Shown here: positions 1-6,647 of the stretch, piece by piece
Numbering within the stretch: position 1 is the stretch's first letter
Layout of the letters: every line of letters starts with the position of its first letter
Origin: an uncultured bacterium
Lineage (GTDB): Bacteria > Bacteroidota > Bacteroidia > Chitinophagales > Chitinophagaceae
DNA: 6,866 bases
Assembly (NCBI GenBank): GCA_903957405.1
Contig: CAJBPC010000460.1
Location: 1 to 6,866, forward strand
Direction: 5' to 3'
Made by a program: the position numbers and the translations under genes
The notes under the pieces: generated by a model
What the model was told of the DNA's origin: nothing
What the model saw: the letters and a program-made list of their open reading frames with translations, nothing else
Database searches by the model: none

Positions 1-5
1 AGTTG

Positions 6-18
6 AATTTTAACATTT
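6..18 (+). repeat. 13-bp direct repeat, copy 1 (AATTTTAACATTT)
   Basis: The 13-mer AATTTTAACATTT occurs here and again, without mismatch, at 102-114, 96 bp downstream. Both copies lie in the AT-rich leader of the SusC-like gene. About 20 bp after this copy's TTTT there is an imperfect -7-like element (TAATTTG, 32-38), so the repeat sits roughly where a Bacteroidota -33 element would be. The identity is seen directly. A regulatory role is inference, and AT-rich sequence makes chance repeats more likely. Confidence 0.6.
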
Positions 19-38
19 TCGAAATATTGCATAATTTG
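8..38 (+). promoter_or_regulatory. possible distal promoter of the susC-like operon
   Basis: TTTT at 8-11, inside the first repeat copy, is followed after 20 bp by TAATTTG at 32-38. That resembles the Bacteroidota -7 consensus TAnnTTTG but has one spacer base too few. If used, it would give a leader of roughly 120 nt before the start codon at 166. The match is imperfect and the call rests mainly on its parallel with the second repeat copy. Confidence 0.2.
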
Positions 39-74
39 ACTCCCAAAGAAGTCAGCATTGACTATCTGTTTGGT

Positions 75-84
75 GTCATATGAC
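75..84. promoter_or_regulatory. 10-bp perfect palindrome, possible operator
   Basis: GTCATATGAC is its own reverse complement. It lies between the two repeat copies, about 80 bp before the susC-like start codon, where a dimeric regulator could bind. Perfect 10-bp palindromes also arise by chance and no regulator gene is in the window, so operator function is only a possibility. Confidence 0.2.
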
Positions 85-101
85 CGATTGCAGGCCTCAC
101 A

Positions 102-114
102 AATTTTAACATTT
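102..114 (+). repeat. 13-bp direct repeat, copy 2 (AATTTTAACATTT)
   Basis: This is the second perfect copy of the 13-mer at 6-18. Its TTTT (104-107) lies 18 bp before TACGTTTC (126-133), which differs from the Bacteroidota -7 consensus TAnnTTTG only in the last base. The two copies therefore share both sequence and approximate distance to a -7-like element. Confidence 0.6.
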
Positions 115-133
115 ATCCCTTTTACTACGTTTC
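104..133 (+). promoter_or_regulatory. possible proximal promoter of the susC-like operon
   Basis: TACGTTTC at 126-133 matches TAnnTTTG except for the final C in place of G. A T-rich -33-like block (TTTT, 104-107) lies 18 bp upstream, within the second repeat copy. Transcription would begin near 140 and give a leader of about 25 nt. This is the better of the two candidates because of the closer -7 match and the short leader. SusCD operons can instead depend on ECF sigma factors with other motifs, so the call is tentative. Confidence 0.3.
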
Positions 134-165
134 TATTCATTTAAAAACCCGTAAACCAAAGCAAC

Positions 166-3100
166 ATGAGAAGATTCATGACACTGCTGACCATGTTCCT
201 GTTGACTTGCAGTCTGGCCTTTGCCCAGACGCGTGCCATTCAAGGAAAGGTCAGGAATGAAAAAGGGGAGCCAGTCCCCTTTGCCACCGTAACCGTCAAG
301 GGCGGCAAGGCAAGCGTTATTTCAGATGCAGAAGGTAATTACATCATCCAGGCTAAATCCGGTGATGTGCTTGAAATCACCGCCACAGGTTTCAAATCAA
401 TCGAATCATCGGTCGGTACCGGCAACATCGTAGCCAGCACAATGAGCCTCGATCAGGGAGCATTGGAAGAAGTCGTGGTGACAGGTGCATTCGGCATCAA
501 GAAGTCACAACGCACGGCAGCATTCAGTTCACAGGTGATAAAAGCCGAGGATCTGAACATCATCCGCCAGACCAACGTAAACAACGCTCTTGCCGGTAAA
601 GTGGCGGGTGTGCAAACAAGAGGTCAATCAGCTGCCAAGCTGAATTCCGAGGCATTTCTCAGGATACGGGGCGGCCTTGGTTTGGGTGACAGATCCGCCA
701 TCTATGTCGTGGATGGCACCATCACGGGATCATTCGATATCAACCCCGATGACATTGAGGATATCACCATCCTTAAAGGTGCCAACGCCACAGCACTCCT
801 TGGCAGCCAGGCTACCGGAGGTGCGATCATCATCACTACTAAGAAAAGAGTTGGACGCGGCAACGATATCGGTATCGAAGTCAATACTGGCGTGACGATC
901 GACAAGGTCTACATCCTACCCCAATACCAAAATCTTTACGCAGGTGGCTCCGTGGGTGATCTGATGGAATTCGTTTGGAAGCCGGGCATGCCTGATGAGT
1001 GGAAATCCCTCAACGGTAAATACTACCACGACTACACCGATGACGCCAGCTGGGGTCCTCGGATGGTAGGACAAGAACACATTCCTTGGTATGCTTGGTA
1101 TCCAGGACATAAGTATTCGTACCAAACGACAAAACTGACACCGCAGCCGAATAACTCAAGGGATTTCTGGCAGTCTGGTATCACATCAACCAACAACATC
1201 AGCTTCGGAAAAAGCGCGAACAACTATAATTTCCGCGCTTCATACACGAACCAGTATATCAAGGGTGCAATGCCCAACTCGAGCTCGATGCGGAATAATT
1301 TCAATGTCAACGCAAGCTTCGACTTGAGCACACACTTCACCATCAGCTCGAACCTCACCTTCTCCTCCAACCAGATCAAAGGGGAGTTCGTGGATGGGTA
1401 TGCCAACCAGTCACAAGGTTCATTCAACCAGTGGTTCCATAGGGATGTGGAGATGGACAAGATGAAAGAACTCGCCAATATGCGTTCCCCATACGGAACC
1501 TTCGGATCATGGAACCTTCGTTTCAACCCGGATGGTTTCAACCCGGCAGCACCGCAGAATTTCTACAAGGCGAACTATTGGTATAACTTTTATACCTATT
1601 TCAACGAGATCAACAACACGCAGGACCGTAACAGGCTATGGGGTGATGTAGGCCTTACATACAAGCTCGACAACCACTTCCGCATCCGCGGTACCGTTCG
1701 TCGCAACCAGCTCATGAGCTATTACGAGAACATCACGACAAGCGCATTGGAAGAAGCAGCCCTGCAGACCGGCACCTTGGCAGGATATGCCACAGGATCT
1801 ACCAACCTGCAGCGCACCGACTATGAATTGCTCGCCTTCTACAACAACAATTTCGGCGACTTCTCGGTCAACGCTTCCTTCGGTGGGAACATCTTCAAGT
1901 ACAACTACAACGACAATTCTTCAAACACCAACCAGGGTCTGAACGTTCCCGGACTGTATTCATTAGCAAACTCCAAGGCGACTGCATCCATTGGCAACAC
2001 CCGACAGCGCCAACAAGTCAATTCGATCCTGGGATCGGCAGACCTGGAATACAAGAAGTTTGTGAGTGTTTCCTTCGCCGGCCGTCAGGACTGGGGCTCG
2101 ACGCTCTCCCCCACCAAGCCAAGCCTGGTGTATCCTTCAGCCGGCACGGCATTTGTCTTCAGCCAGCTGTGGAACACGAAACCGAAATGGTTCTCTTTCG
2201 GCAAGGTATTCGGAAGCTGGGGAAAGAAACCCGAGAGCCTCGGGATCTATGCGACAAACTTCACCTATGGTGTGAATCAGTTCCAGTGGGGTTCGAACTT
2301 CCTCATGGGTACGCCTGACAACTACCCTGACCCGAACCTGCAGGGCGCCCTCATCACGACCATCGAGGCCGGCATCGACCTTAAATTCATCGGCAACCGA
2401 CTTGGCCTGAATGTGGTTTATTTCAACGAAGTGGCCGACAAGATACCCGTCAGCGTATCTGTCAGTGGGGTGAGCGGATTCACCTCGACTTCTGTGAATG
2501 CCGCCCGCGTCGAAAGACAGGGTGTCGAACTGGTGCTGAACGGCAAGGCCGTCTCTACAAAGGATTGGAATTGGGATCTCAGCACCAACTTCTCCTATCT
2601 CATCAAGAACCCGGTCAAAGAGATCGTTGCAGGACAAAACCAGATTCTACTCTCCGGCGGATCATTCGGTACCCGATTTGCACGTGCATTTCAAGTCAAA
2701 GGTGAAGATTGGGGACAGTTGATCGGTGGCGGCATCAAGCGCAACACTGCAGGCGAGGCGATCGTAGATCCAAATACAGGTCTTTTCTTGGCTGACGCTA
2801 CTAAAAAATGGGGATCCATCGTACCTAAGATCAACGGAGGATTCCTGAGCAACCTCTCCTACAAGCAATTCGTATTAGGCTTCTCCCTCGACTATCAGGT
2901 CGGTGGCAAGTTCTTCTCCCTATCTGAAATGTGGGGTCATTTCTCCGGTCTCATGGCTGGCACTGCCGGCCTGAACGACAAAGGCATCAATGTCAGGACC
3001 GCAGTTGCTGATGGCGGTGGTGTGAAGGTCGTCGGTGTGAGCTCCGTGGATGAAAAAACCAAAGTGGAAACATATGTGAATGCACAGGATTACTATCACC

Positions 3101-3378
3101 AGTTTTATTATGGTCAGATCGCCGAACCATATGTTCACAGCCTTTCCTTCGTGAAACTCCGTGAACTAAGCTTCGGCTACATGCTACCCGTATCCAAAAT
3201 GGGGAACTTCGGTAAGTACGTGCATGGTGCACAACTTTCCATCATCGCCCGTAACCCGGTACTGATCTGGTCTGAAGCCAAGAACTTCGACCCATCTGAA
3301 GTCGTAAGCAACTTCGGAGAAGACGGACAATTCCCAGGTACACGTGGTGTCGGTGTGAACCTCAAACTGAACTTCTAA
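166..3378 (+). CDS. SusC/RagA-family TonB-linked outer membrane transporter
   Basis: This is a TonB-dependent porin predicted to import a bulky nutrient across the outer membrane together with the SusD-like lipoprotein encoded next. The 1070 residues are normal for the family. In order: a signal peptide with likely cleavage after AFA-20, before Q21; a carboxypeptidase-regulatory-like N-terminal domain at about 24-95 (IQGKV, GEPVPFATV, SDAEGNY); a TonB-box-like EEVVVTG at 101-107; a plug domain at about 115-227 (LAGKVAGVQ, LRIRGG, IYVVDG, ILKGANATALLGSQATGGAIII); then a beta-barrel ending in GVNLKLNF, whose terminal Phe fits BAM-dependent insertion. GRQDW at 639-643 resembles the barrel motif GRxDW seen in SusC proteins. 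The plug signature departs from the common YGSRGANGVI form. ATG166 is chosen because a complete signal peptide follows directly; ATG178 is an in-frame alternative. No Shine-Dalgarno is seen. The substrate is unknown. The family call is firm. Confidence 0.95.
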   Translation: MRRFMTLLTMFLLTCSLAFAQTRAIQGKVRNEKGEPVPFATVTVKGGKASVISDAEGNYIIQAKSGDVLEITATGFKSIESSVGTGNIVASTMSLDQGALEEVVVTGAFGIKKSQRTAAFSSQVIKAEDLNIIRQTNVNNALAGKVAGVQTRGQSAAKLNSEAFLRIRGGLGLGDRSAIYVVDGTITGSFDINPDDIEDITILKGANATALLGSQATGGAIIITTKKRVGRGNDIGIEVNTGVTIDKVYILPQYQNLYAGGSVGDLMEFVWKPGMPDEWKSLNGKYYHDYTDDASWGPRMVGQEHIPWYAWYPGHKYSYQTTKLTPQPNNSRDFWQSGITSTNNISFGKSANNYNFRASYTNQYIKGAMPNSSSMRNNFNVNASFDLSTHFTISSNLTFSSNQIKGEFVDGYANQSQGSFNQWFHRDVEMDKMKELANMRSPYGTFGSWNLRFNPDGFNPAAPQNFYKANYWYNFYTYFNEINNTQDRNRLWGDVGLTYKLDNHFRIRGTVRRNQLMSYYENITTSALEEAALQTGTLAGYATGSTNLQRTDYELLAFYNNNFGDFSVNASFGGNIFKYNYNDNSSNTNQGLNVPGLYSLANSKATASIGNTRQRQQVNSILGSADLEYKKFVSVSFAGRQDWGSTLSPTKPSLVYPSAGTAFVFSQLWNTKPKWFSFGKVFGSWGKKPESLGIYATNFTYGVNQFQWGSNFLMGTPDNYPDPNLQGALITTIEAGIDLKFIGNRLGLNVVYFNEVADKIPVSVSVSGVSGFTSTSVNAARVERQGVELVLNGKAVSTKDWNWDLSTNFSYLIKNPVKEIVAGQNQILLSGGSFGTRFARAFQVKGEDWGQLIGGGIKRNTAGEAIVDPNTGLFLADATKKWGSIVPKINGGFLSNLSYKQFVLGFSLDYQVGGKFFSLSEMWGHFSGLMAGTAGLNDKGINVRTAVADGGGVKVVGVSSVDEKTKVETYVNAQDYYHQFYYGQIAEPYVHSLSFVKLRELSFGYMLPVSKMGNFGKYVHGAQLSIIARNPVLIWSEAKNFDPSEVVSNFGEDGQFPGTRGVGVNLKLNF

Positions 3379-3383
3379 TCTCC

Positions 3384-3424
3384 AAAATCTGACAGATATG
3401 AAATTGAACATAAAAAATCTGACA
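3384..3424 (+). repeat. 11-bp direct repeat flanking the susD-like start codon
   Basis: AAAATCTGACA occurs at 3384-3394 in the susC-susD intergenic gap and again at 3414-3424 inside the first codons of the SusD-like gene. The offset is exactly 30 bp, and the ATG at 3398 lies between the copies. The identity is directly visible. It may be chance, a remnant of a small tandem duplication, or part of a translation-control structure; nothing here decides. Confidence 0.5.
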
Positions 3425-4852
3425 TACACGGCGGCCATAGCAACGGTACTGTTGACCGGGTCGTCATGTGAGAAAGTGGATTTTGGAACGATCAACCAGA
3501 ATCCAAACCAGACAACGGAGCCCATCACTTCGGCTCTTCTGACCAATGCGCTCTCTTCCATCGGAAACCGTACATGGGATGCCGGCGGAGTGGTCACCAT
3601 CGCCGGTCTTTATGGCCAGTATTTTTCAGAGACACAATACACGGATGTTTCCCGCTATGCCACGCCTACGGCTAACTGGGATGGGTTCTATTCCGGTGTG
3701 TTGTACGACCTGCAGAACATCATCAACTACAACAGCAATGACGCAACCAAGGTAAAGGCTGCCGTGAACGGTTCCAATGCAAACCAGATCGCTGTGGCTA
3801 GGATCCTTAAAGTCTATAATTACTGGATCCTGACCGATCTGTACGGCGACCTCCCTTACAAGGAAGCATTGAAAGGAAAGGGACTTATCCCGTATGACAC
3901 CCAAGAGAGCGTTTACGCCGATTTCCTGAAAGAGCTCAAAGAAGCGGTGGGACAGTTCGATGGCGGATTGGCACCGACAGGAGACATTCTGTTCAATGGC
4001 AGTACTGCCCGTTGGAAGAAGTTCGGTAACTCCCTGCGCATGCTCATCGCCCTGCGCATGTCCAAAGCAAATGCCGCAAGCGGAAGAACGGAGTTCGCTG
4101 CAGCACTTGCCGATGGGGCCGGACATATCAGCGCCAATGCTGATAATGCCATCCTCACATATCCCGGCGGAAACTTCAACAACCCCTTCTTTGGATACTA
4201 TAACGTCACAAAACGTGATGATTACTCCGTATCCAAGCCACTGCTCGACTGGATGAATAGTCGCTCAGACCTTCGCAACACGGTCTTCGGCACATCCACC
4301 GTTGGATTTCCATTCGGCCTCACAAGGGATGCAGCCGTCGCTTTTTCTAACGCAAACACAAACTTCGCCAGGCTGATGGCCACCAGTGTTGCCAGTAGCA
4401 CATCAGGTGTTCCAGTCATTACGGCATCCCACATGTTGCTGGCCAGGGCTGAAGCTGCAAACCTGGGATGGTCTTCCGAAAATGCAACCGCTCTCTACAG
4501 CCAAGGTATCGAAGCCAGCTGGAACCAATGGGGGCTCACAAACGCCGGAGCACTGGCCAGTTACATGGCTAATCCGGATGTAAGCCTCACAGGAGGAGAA
4601 ATCGCAAAAAAGATCGCCACGCAGCAGTGGATCTCCTGGTATCCTAACGGAATGCAAGGCTGGAGCGTATGGAGGAAAACAGGATTCCCGGCACTCACAC
4701 CGGCTCCGGGTACCACCGCAATACCAAGAAGGTTGAACTATGGACCGAATGAACCTCAACTGAATCCTGAAAATTACAAGGTTGCAGCAGACCGCTACCA
4801 GGCGAATGGAGCCAGCAACTCGCAGTATGCCAGGATGTGGTGGGATAAATGA
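3398..4852 (+). CDS. SusD/RagB-family (SusD-like_2) nutrient-binding surface lipoprotein
   Basis: This is the predicted ligand-capturing lid of the SusC-like barrel, anchored in the outer membrane and facing outward. A lipoprotein signal peptide ends in LLTGSSC with the lipidated Cys at residue 24, followed by EKVDFG, whose acidic residues would suit surface export. The mature protein (484 residues with signal) shows features I associate with the SusD-like_2 group: NQNPNQ at 33-38, ILTDLYGDLPYKEAL at 144-158, YDTQESVYADFL at 166-177, RWKKFGNSLRMLIALRMS at 205-222, the WISWYPNGMQGWSVWRKTG segment near 411-429, IPRRL at 442-446, and the C-terminal ARMWWDK. Helical TPR-like packing is known for SusD folds and is assumed here. 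It starts 19 bp after the susC-like stop with no Shine-Dalgarno, and ends in tandem TGA TGA stops. The substrate cannot be read from the sequence. Confidence 0.93.
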   Translation: MKLNIKNLTYTAAIATVLLTGSSCEKVDFGTINQNPNQTTEPITSALLTNALSSIGNRTWDAGGVVTIAGLYGQYFSETQYTDVSRYATPTANWDGFYSGVLYDLQNIINYNSNDATKVKAAVNGSNANQIAVARILKVYNYWILTDLYGDLPYKEALKGKGLIPYDTQESVYADFLKELKEAVGQFDGGLAPTGDILFNGSTARWKKFGNSLRMLIALRMSKANAASGRTEFAAALADGAGHISANADNAILTYPGGNFNNPFFGYYNVTKRDDYSVSKPLLDWMNSRSDLRNTVFGTSTVGFPFGLTRDAAVAFSNANTNFARLMATSVASSTSGVPVITASHMLLARAEAANLGWSSENATALYSQGIEASWNQWGLTNAGALASYMANPDVSLTGGEIAKKIATQQWISWYPNGMQGWSVWRKTGFPALTPAPGTTAIPRRLNYGPNEPQLNPENYKVAADRYQANGASNSQYARMWWDK

Positions 4853-4886
4853 TGATCCTTCATTACATGTTTCCAGATCATAAAAA

Positions 4887-5840
4887 ATGAATACAATGAA
4901 ATCAATAAACAAGATCATTCTCTTCCTTTCGATCCTCGCTTTCGCAGGATCCTGCATCAAAGAGCAGGATGTGAACAAAGGCATCGAGAACAAGGAGAAA
5001 TCCCTGATCAAACTGCCCCAGGCAGCGGAAGAGATCAACACCATCGCCCTCGATGCCAACCCGGGCTCAGTTGAGGTCAAAGTACTCGAGATCAGGCGCG
5101 ACGCAGTCTCAAACGCCGATCTAAATAAAGCCATAACCGTCAAGATCGCACTGAACAATGCCATGATCACGGCCTTCAACACTGCAAACGGCTCGGCAAT
5201 AAAACCATTCACAGGGTATACAAACGCCACGGAAAATCCTTTTGATGGTACGAACTGGACCGTCAACTTCGCGGCAGGGGAATTCGTGAAATTCATCAAG
5301 ATAAAACTTGATCCCTCCACGATCGATCTCAGCAGCCGCTATGCACTTGGATTTAAAGTCGCTGATGCCGGTGGTGAACAGATAAGCACCAGCAATCAGG
5401 CATTGGTGGAAATCGCCATCAAGAACAAGTTCGATGGCGTGTACAAACTTACAGGTACACTGGTGGATGCCGCAGTCCCAACCATCACCGCACTTTCACC
5501 GGTAGAAATAGCACTGGTCACCACTGGTTCCAATACGGTGGTCATGTATGATTTCTACTGGCCGGGCTACTACCATCCCATCATGAGCGGCACCAGCCGC
5601 AGCGTATACGGCGCATACGCACCGATATTCAAGATCGATGCGAACAACAATGTGATCGAAGTTGTCAATATTTACGGACAACCGGCATCCAATGGTCGCA
5701 GCGCCAAACTGGATCCAACAGGTGTCAACAAATGGTATCCGGCGGAAAAGAAATTGGTCGTCAAATACCTTATGCTTCAGCCAGGTACAACAGTCCGCAC
5801 CACATACGACGAAGTCTTCACATATGTAGGTCCGAGATAA
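4887..5840 (+). CDS. DUF1735-like (BT_3987-type) lipoprotein of the SusCD operon
   Basis: This is a probable accessory surface lipoprotein of the uptake complex. The signal peptide ends in AFAGSC with lipidated Cys at residue 23; IKEQD follows, and its acidic residues fit outward display. Residues about 40-178 look like the beta-sandwich DUF1735/BT_3987 N-terminal domain: a strand-rich segment (SVEVKVLEIRRD, ITVKIALNN), then FAAGEFVKFIKIKLDPSTID and RYALGFKV, then VEIAIKNKFDGVY leading into the second half. Residues about 180-317 form a second beta-rich domain, unnamed here, with an aromatic cluster YDFYWPGYYHP at 221-231 and NGRSAKLDPTGVNKWYP at 269-285. Such proteins often accompany SusCD pairs and are thought to bind ligand; that role is inferred. 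ATG4887 is used, with ATG4896 nine bases downstream as an alternative. The gene lies 34 bp after the susD-like stop and 22 bp before the terminator, so it is last in the operon. Confidence 0.8.
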   Translation: MNTMKSINKIILFLSILAFAGSCIKEQDVNKGIENKEKSLIKLPQAAEEINTIALDANPGSVEVKVLEIRRDAVSNADLNKAITVKIALNNAMITAFNTANGSAIKPFTGYTNATENPFDGTNWTVNFAAGEFVKFIKIKLDPSTIDLSSRYALGFKVADAGGEQISTSNQALVEIAIKNKFDGVYKLTGTLVDAAVPTITALSPVEIALVTTGSNTVVMYDFYWPGYYHPIMSGTSRSVYGAYAPIFKIDANNNVIEVVNIYGQPASNGRSAKLDPTGVNKWYPAEKKLVVKYLMLQPGTTVRTTYDEVFTYVGPR

Positions 5841-5862
5841 CGTCACTTTTTCAGTCTACTGT

Positions 5863-5894
5863 AAAGCCGCCCTCACAAAAGGGCGGCTTTTTTT
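5863..5894 (+). terminator. intrinsic terminator of the susCD operon
   Basis: AAAGCCGCCCT (5863-5873) and AGGGCGGCTTT (5880-5890) form a perfect 11-bp GC-rich stem with a 6-nt loop (CACAAA). A run of seven T residues spans 5888-5894. It lies 22 bp after the DUF1735-like stop codon. This marks the end of the three-gene transcript and separates it from the downstream lipoprotein gene. The flanking GTAAA and TTTAC also make the hairpin roughly symmetrical, but no gene converges from the other side. Confidence 0.93.
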
Positions 5895-5933
5895 ACATTA
5901 ACATGTCAGCTTTACCGACCCTTCAGAAACATA

Positions 5934-5969
5934 TTGCCACCGAGACTCCTGTTCGATTCATTACTTTTG
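5934..5969 (+). promoter_or_regulatory. Bacteroidota-type promoter of the downstream lipoprotein gene
   Basis: TACTTTTG at 5962-5969 is an exact match to the Bacteroidota housekeeping -7 consensus TAnnTTTG. The nearest TTG that could act as a -33 element is at 5934-5936, 25 bp upstream, slightly wider than the usual spacing of about 17-23 bp, so this half is weak. Transcription would start near 5975, leaving about 12 nt before ATG5987. The position just after a terminator and just before a lipoprotein gene supports it. Confidence 0.55.
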
Positions 5970-5986
5970 AAAAAAAAGACATAAGG

Positions 5987-6616
5987 ATGACTAGCATAAC
6001 GAACAAAATGGCCGCCATCAGACTTCACGGCGTGCAACTCCTTTTATCAACCCTTTTGGCAGCCATGATCATGGGTTGCAACACACAAAAACCATCGACC
6101 ACCCAAAGCACCAATTTCATCGCGCCCGATTATGTGAAGAAAGACTACAAGAAAATCCTTGTGATATGCCGCATCGATCCGGAGACCTATCGCAAACGCA
6201 TCGAAAAAGGTATAGTCAGCGAATTGAATGACCACCGCTATAATGCCGGCCCTGCCTACGAATTCGTCACACAAGACCTTATAAGGGACTCCCTGAAACT
6301 GCGAAGCACAGTGGAAACCAAGGGCTATGATGCCGCCATCCTCCTCACATACCTGGGACAGATGACTTCCGTTCAGGATCAATACACCCTCAACGGAAAT
6401 ATGTACAGCGTGCTCGCAGGCTCATACCCCGTTGTGGATCTGGAGACCAGTGCACAAAAAATCGCTTACTTTCAAGCGGATTTCTTCATCGCCGGCAAAC
6501 GCGGAACACAATGGAGATCAAATGTGCGTGCAAAACTGGGCCGTGACCTGGACATAGCCACACAACAGATGGCCATGGAACTGCGCAAGAAAATGCAGGC
6601 TGACCGGATTTTTTAA
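5987..6616 (+). CDS. hypothetical lipoprotein of unknown function
   Basis: I do not recognise a named family. The 209-residue product has a lipoprotein signal peptide ending in AAMIMGC with the lipidated Cys at residue 31, followed by NTQKPSTTQS. No acidic residues follow the Cys, so a periplasm-facing anchor is more likely than surface display. The mature part is alpha/beta: a strand YKKILVICRI, a helix with YRKRIEKGIVSELNDH, then YDAAILLTYLGQM, and a C-terminal charged helix AMELRKKMQ. This pattern loosely recalls small Bacteroidota lipoproteins with a TolB-N-like or DUF4136-like fold; that is only an impression. The frame is open far upstream, with in-frame ATGs at 5903 and 6008. ATG5987 is preferred because it lies just below the promoter-like element, but ATG6008 would give a more compact signal peptide (Cys 24). 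It is transcriptionally separate from the susCD operon. Confidence 0.75.
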   Translation: MTSITNKMAAIRLHGVQLLLSTLLAAMIMGCNTQKPSTTQSTNFIAPDYVKKDYKKILVICRIDPETYRKRIEKGIVSELNDHRYNAGPAYEFVTQDLIRDSLKLRSTVETKGYDAAILLTYLGQMTSVQDQYTLNGNMYSVLAGSYPVVDLETSAQKIAYFQADFFIAGKRGTQWRSNVRAKLGRDLDIATQQMAMELRKKMQADRIF

Positions 6617-6647
6617 GCAGAAAAAACAGCAGTTAACCCCATTCAGA

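Noticed and set aside
37..54. Short inverted repeat TGACT/AGTCA in the leader
   Set aside because: Five paired bases with an 8-nt loop is within chance expectation and has no supporting context.
2137..2637. A 166-codon minus-strand open frame within the susC-like gene
   Set aside because: It is fully antisense to the barrel-coding region and shows no family features, so it is treated as a shadow.
4852..4881. Inverted repeat ATGATC/GATCAT between the susD-like and DUF1735-like genes, considered as a terminator
   Set aside because: The stem is only 6 bp with an 18-nt loop and is AT-rich, followed by an A run rather than a T run, so it is not a credible terminator.
4403..5320. A 305-codon open frame on the minus strand across the susD-like 3' end and the DUF1735-like 5' end
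   Set aside because: It lies antisense to two well-supported genes, its translation shows no recognisable domain or motif, and long antisense frames commonly arise opposite such coding sequence.
5732..5986. Upstream in-frame extension of the lipoprotein gene overlapping the DUF1735-like gene
   Set aside because: It would overlap the previous gene, run through the terminator hairpin and place the signal peptide far from the N-terminus. The promoter-like element lies downstream of these starts.
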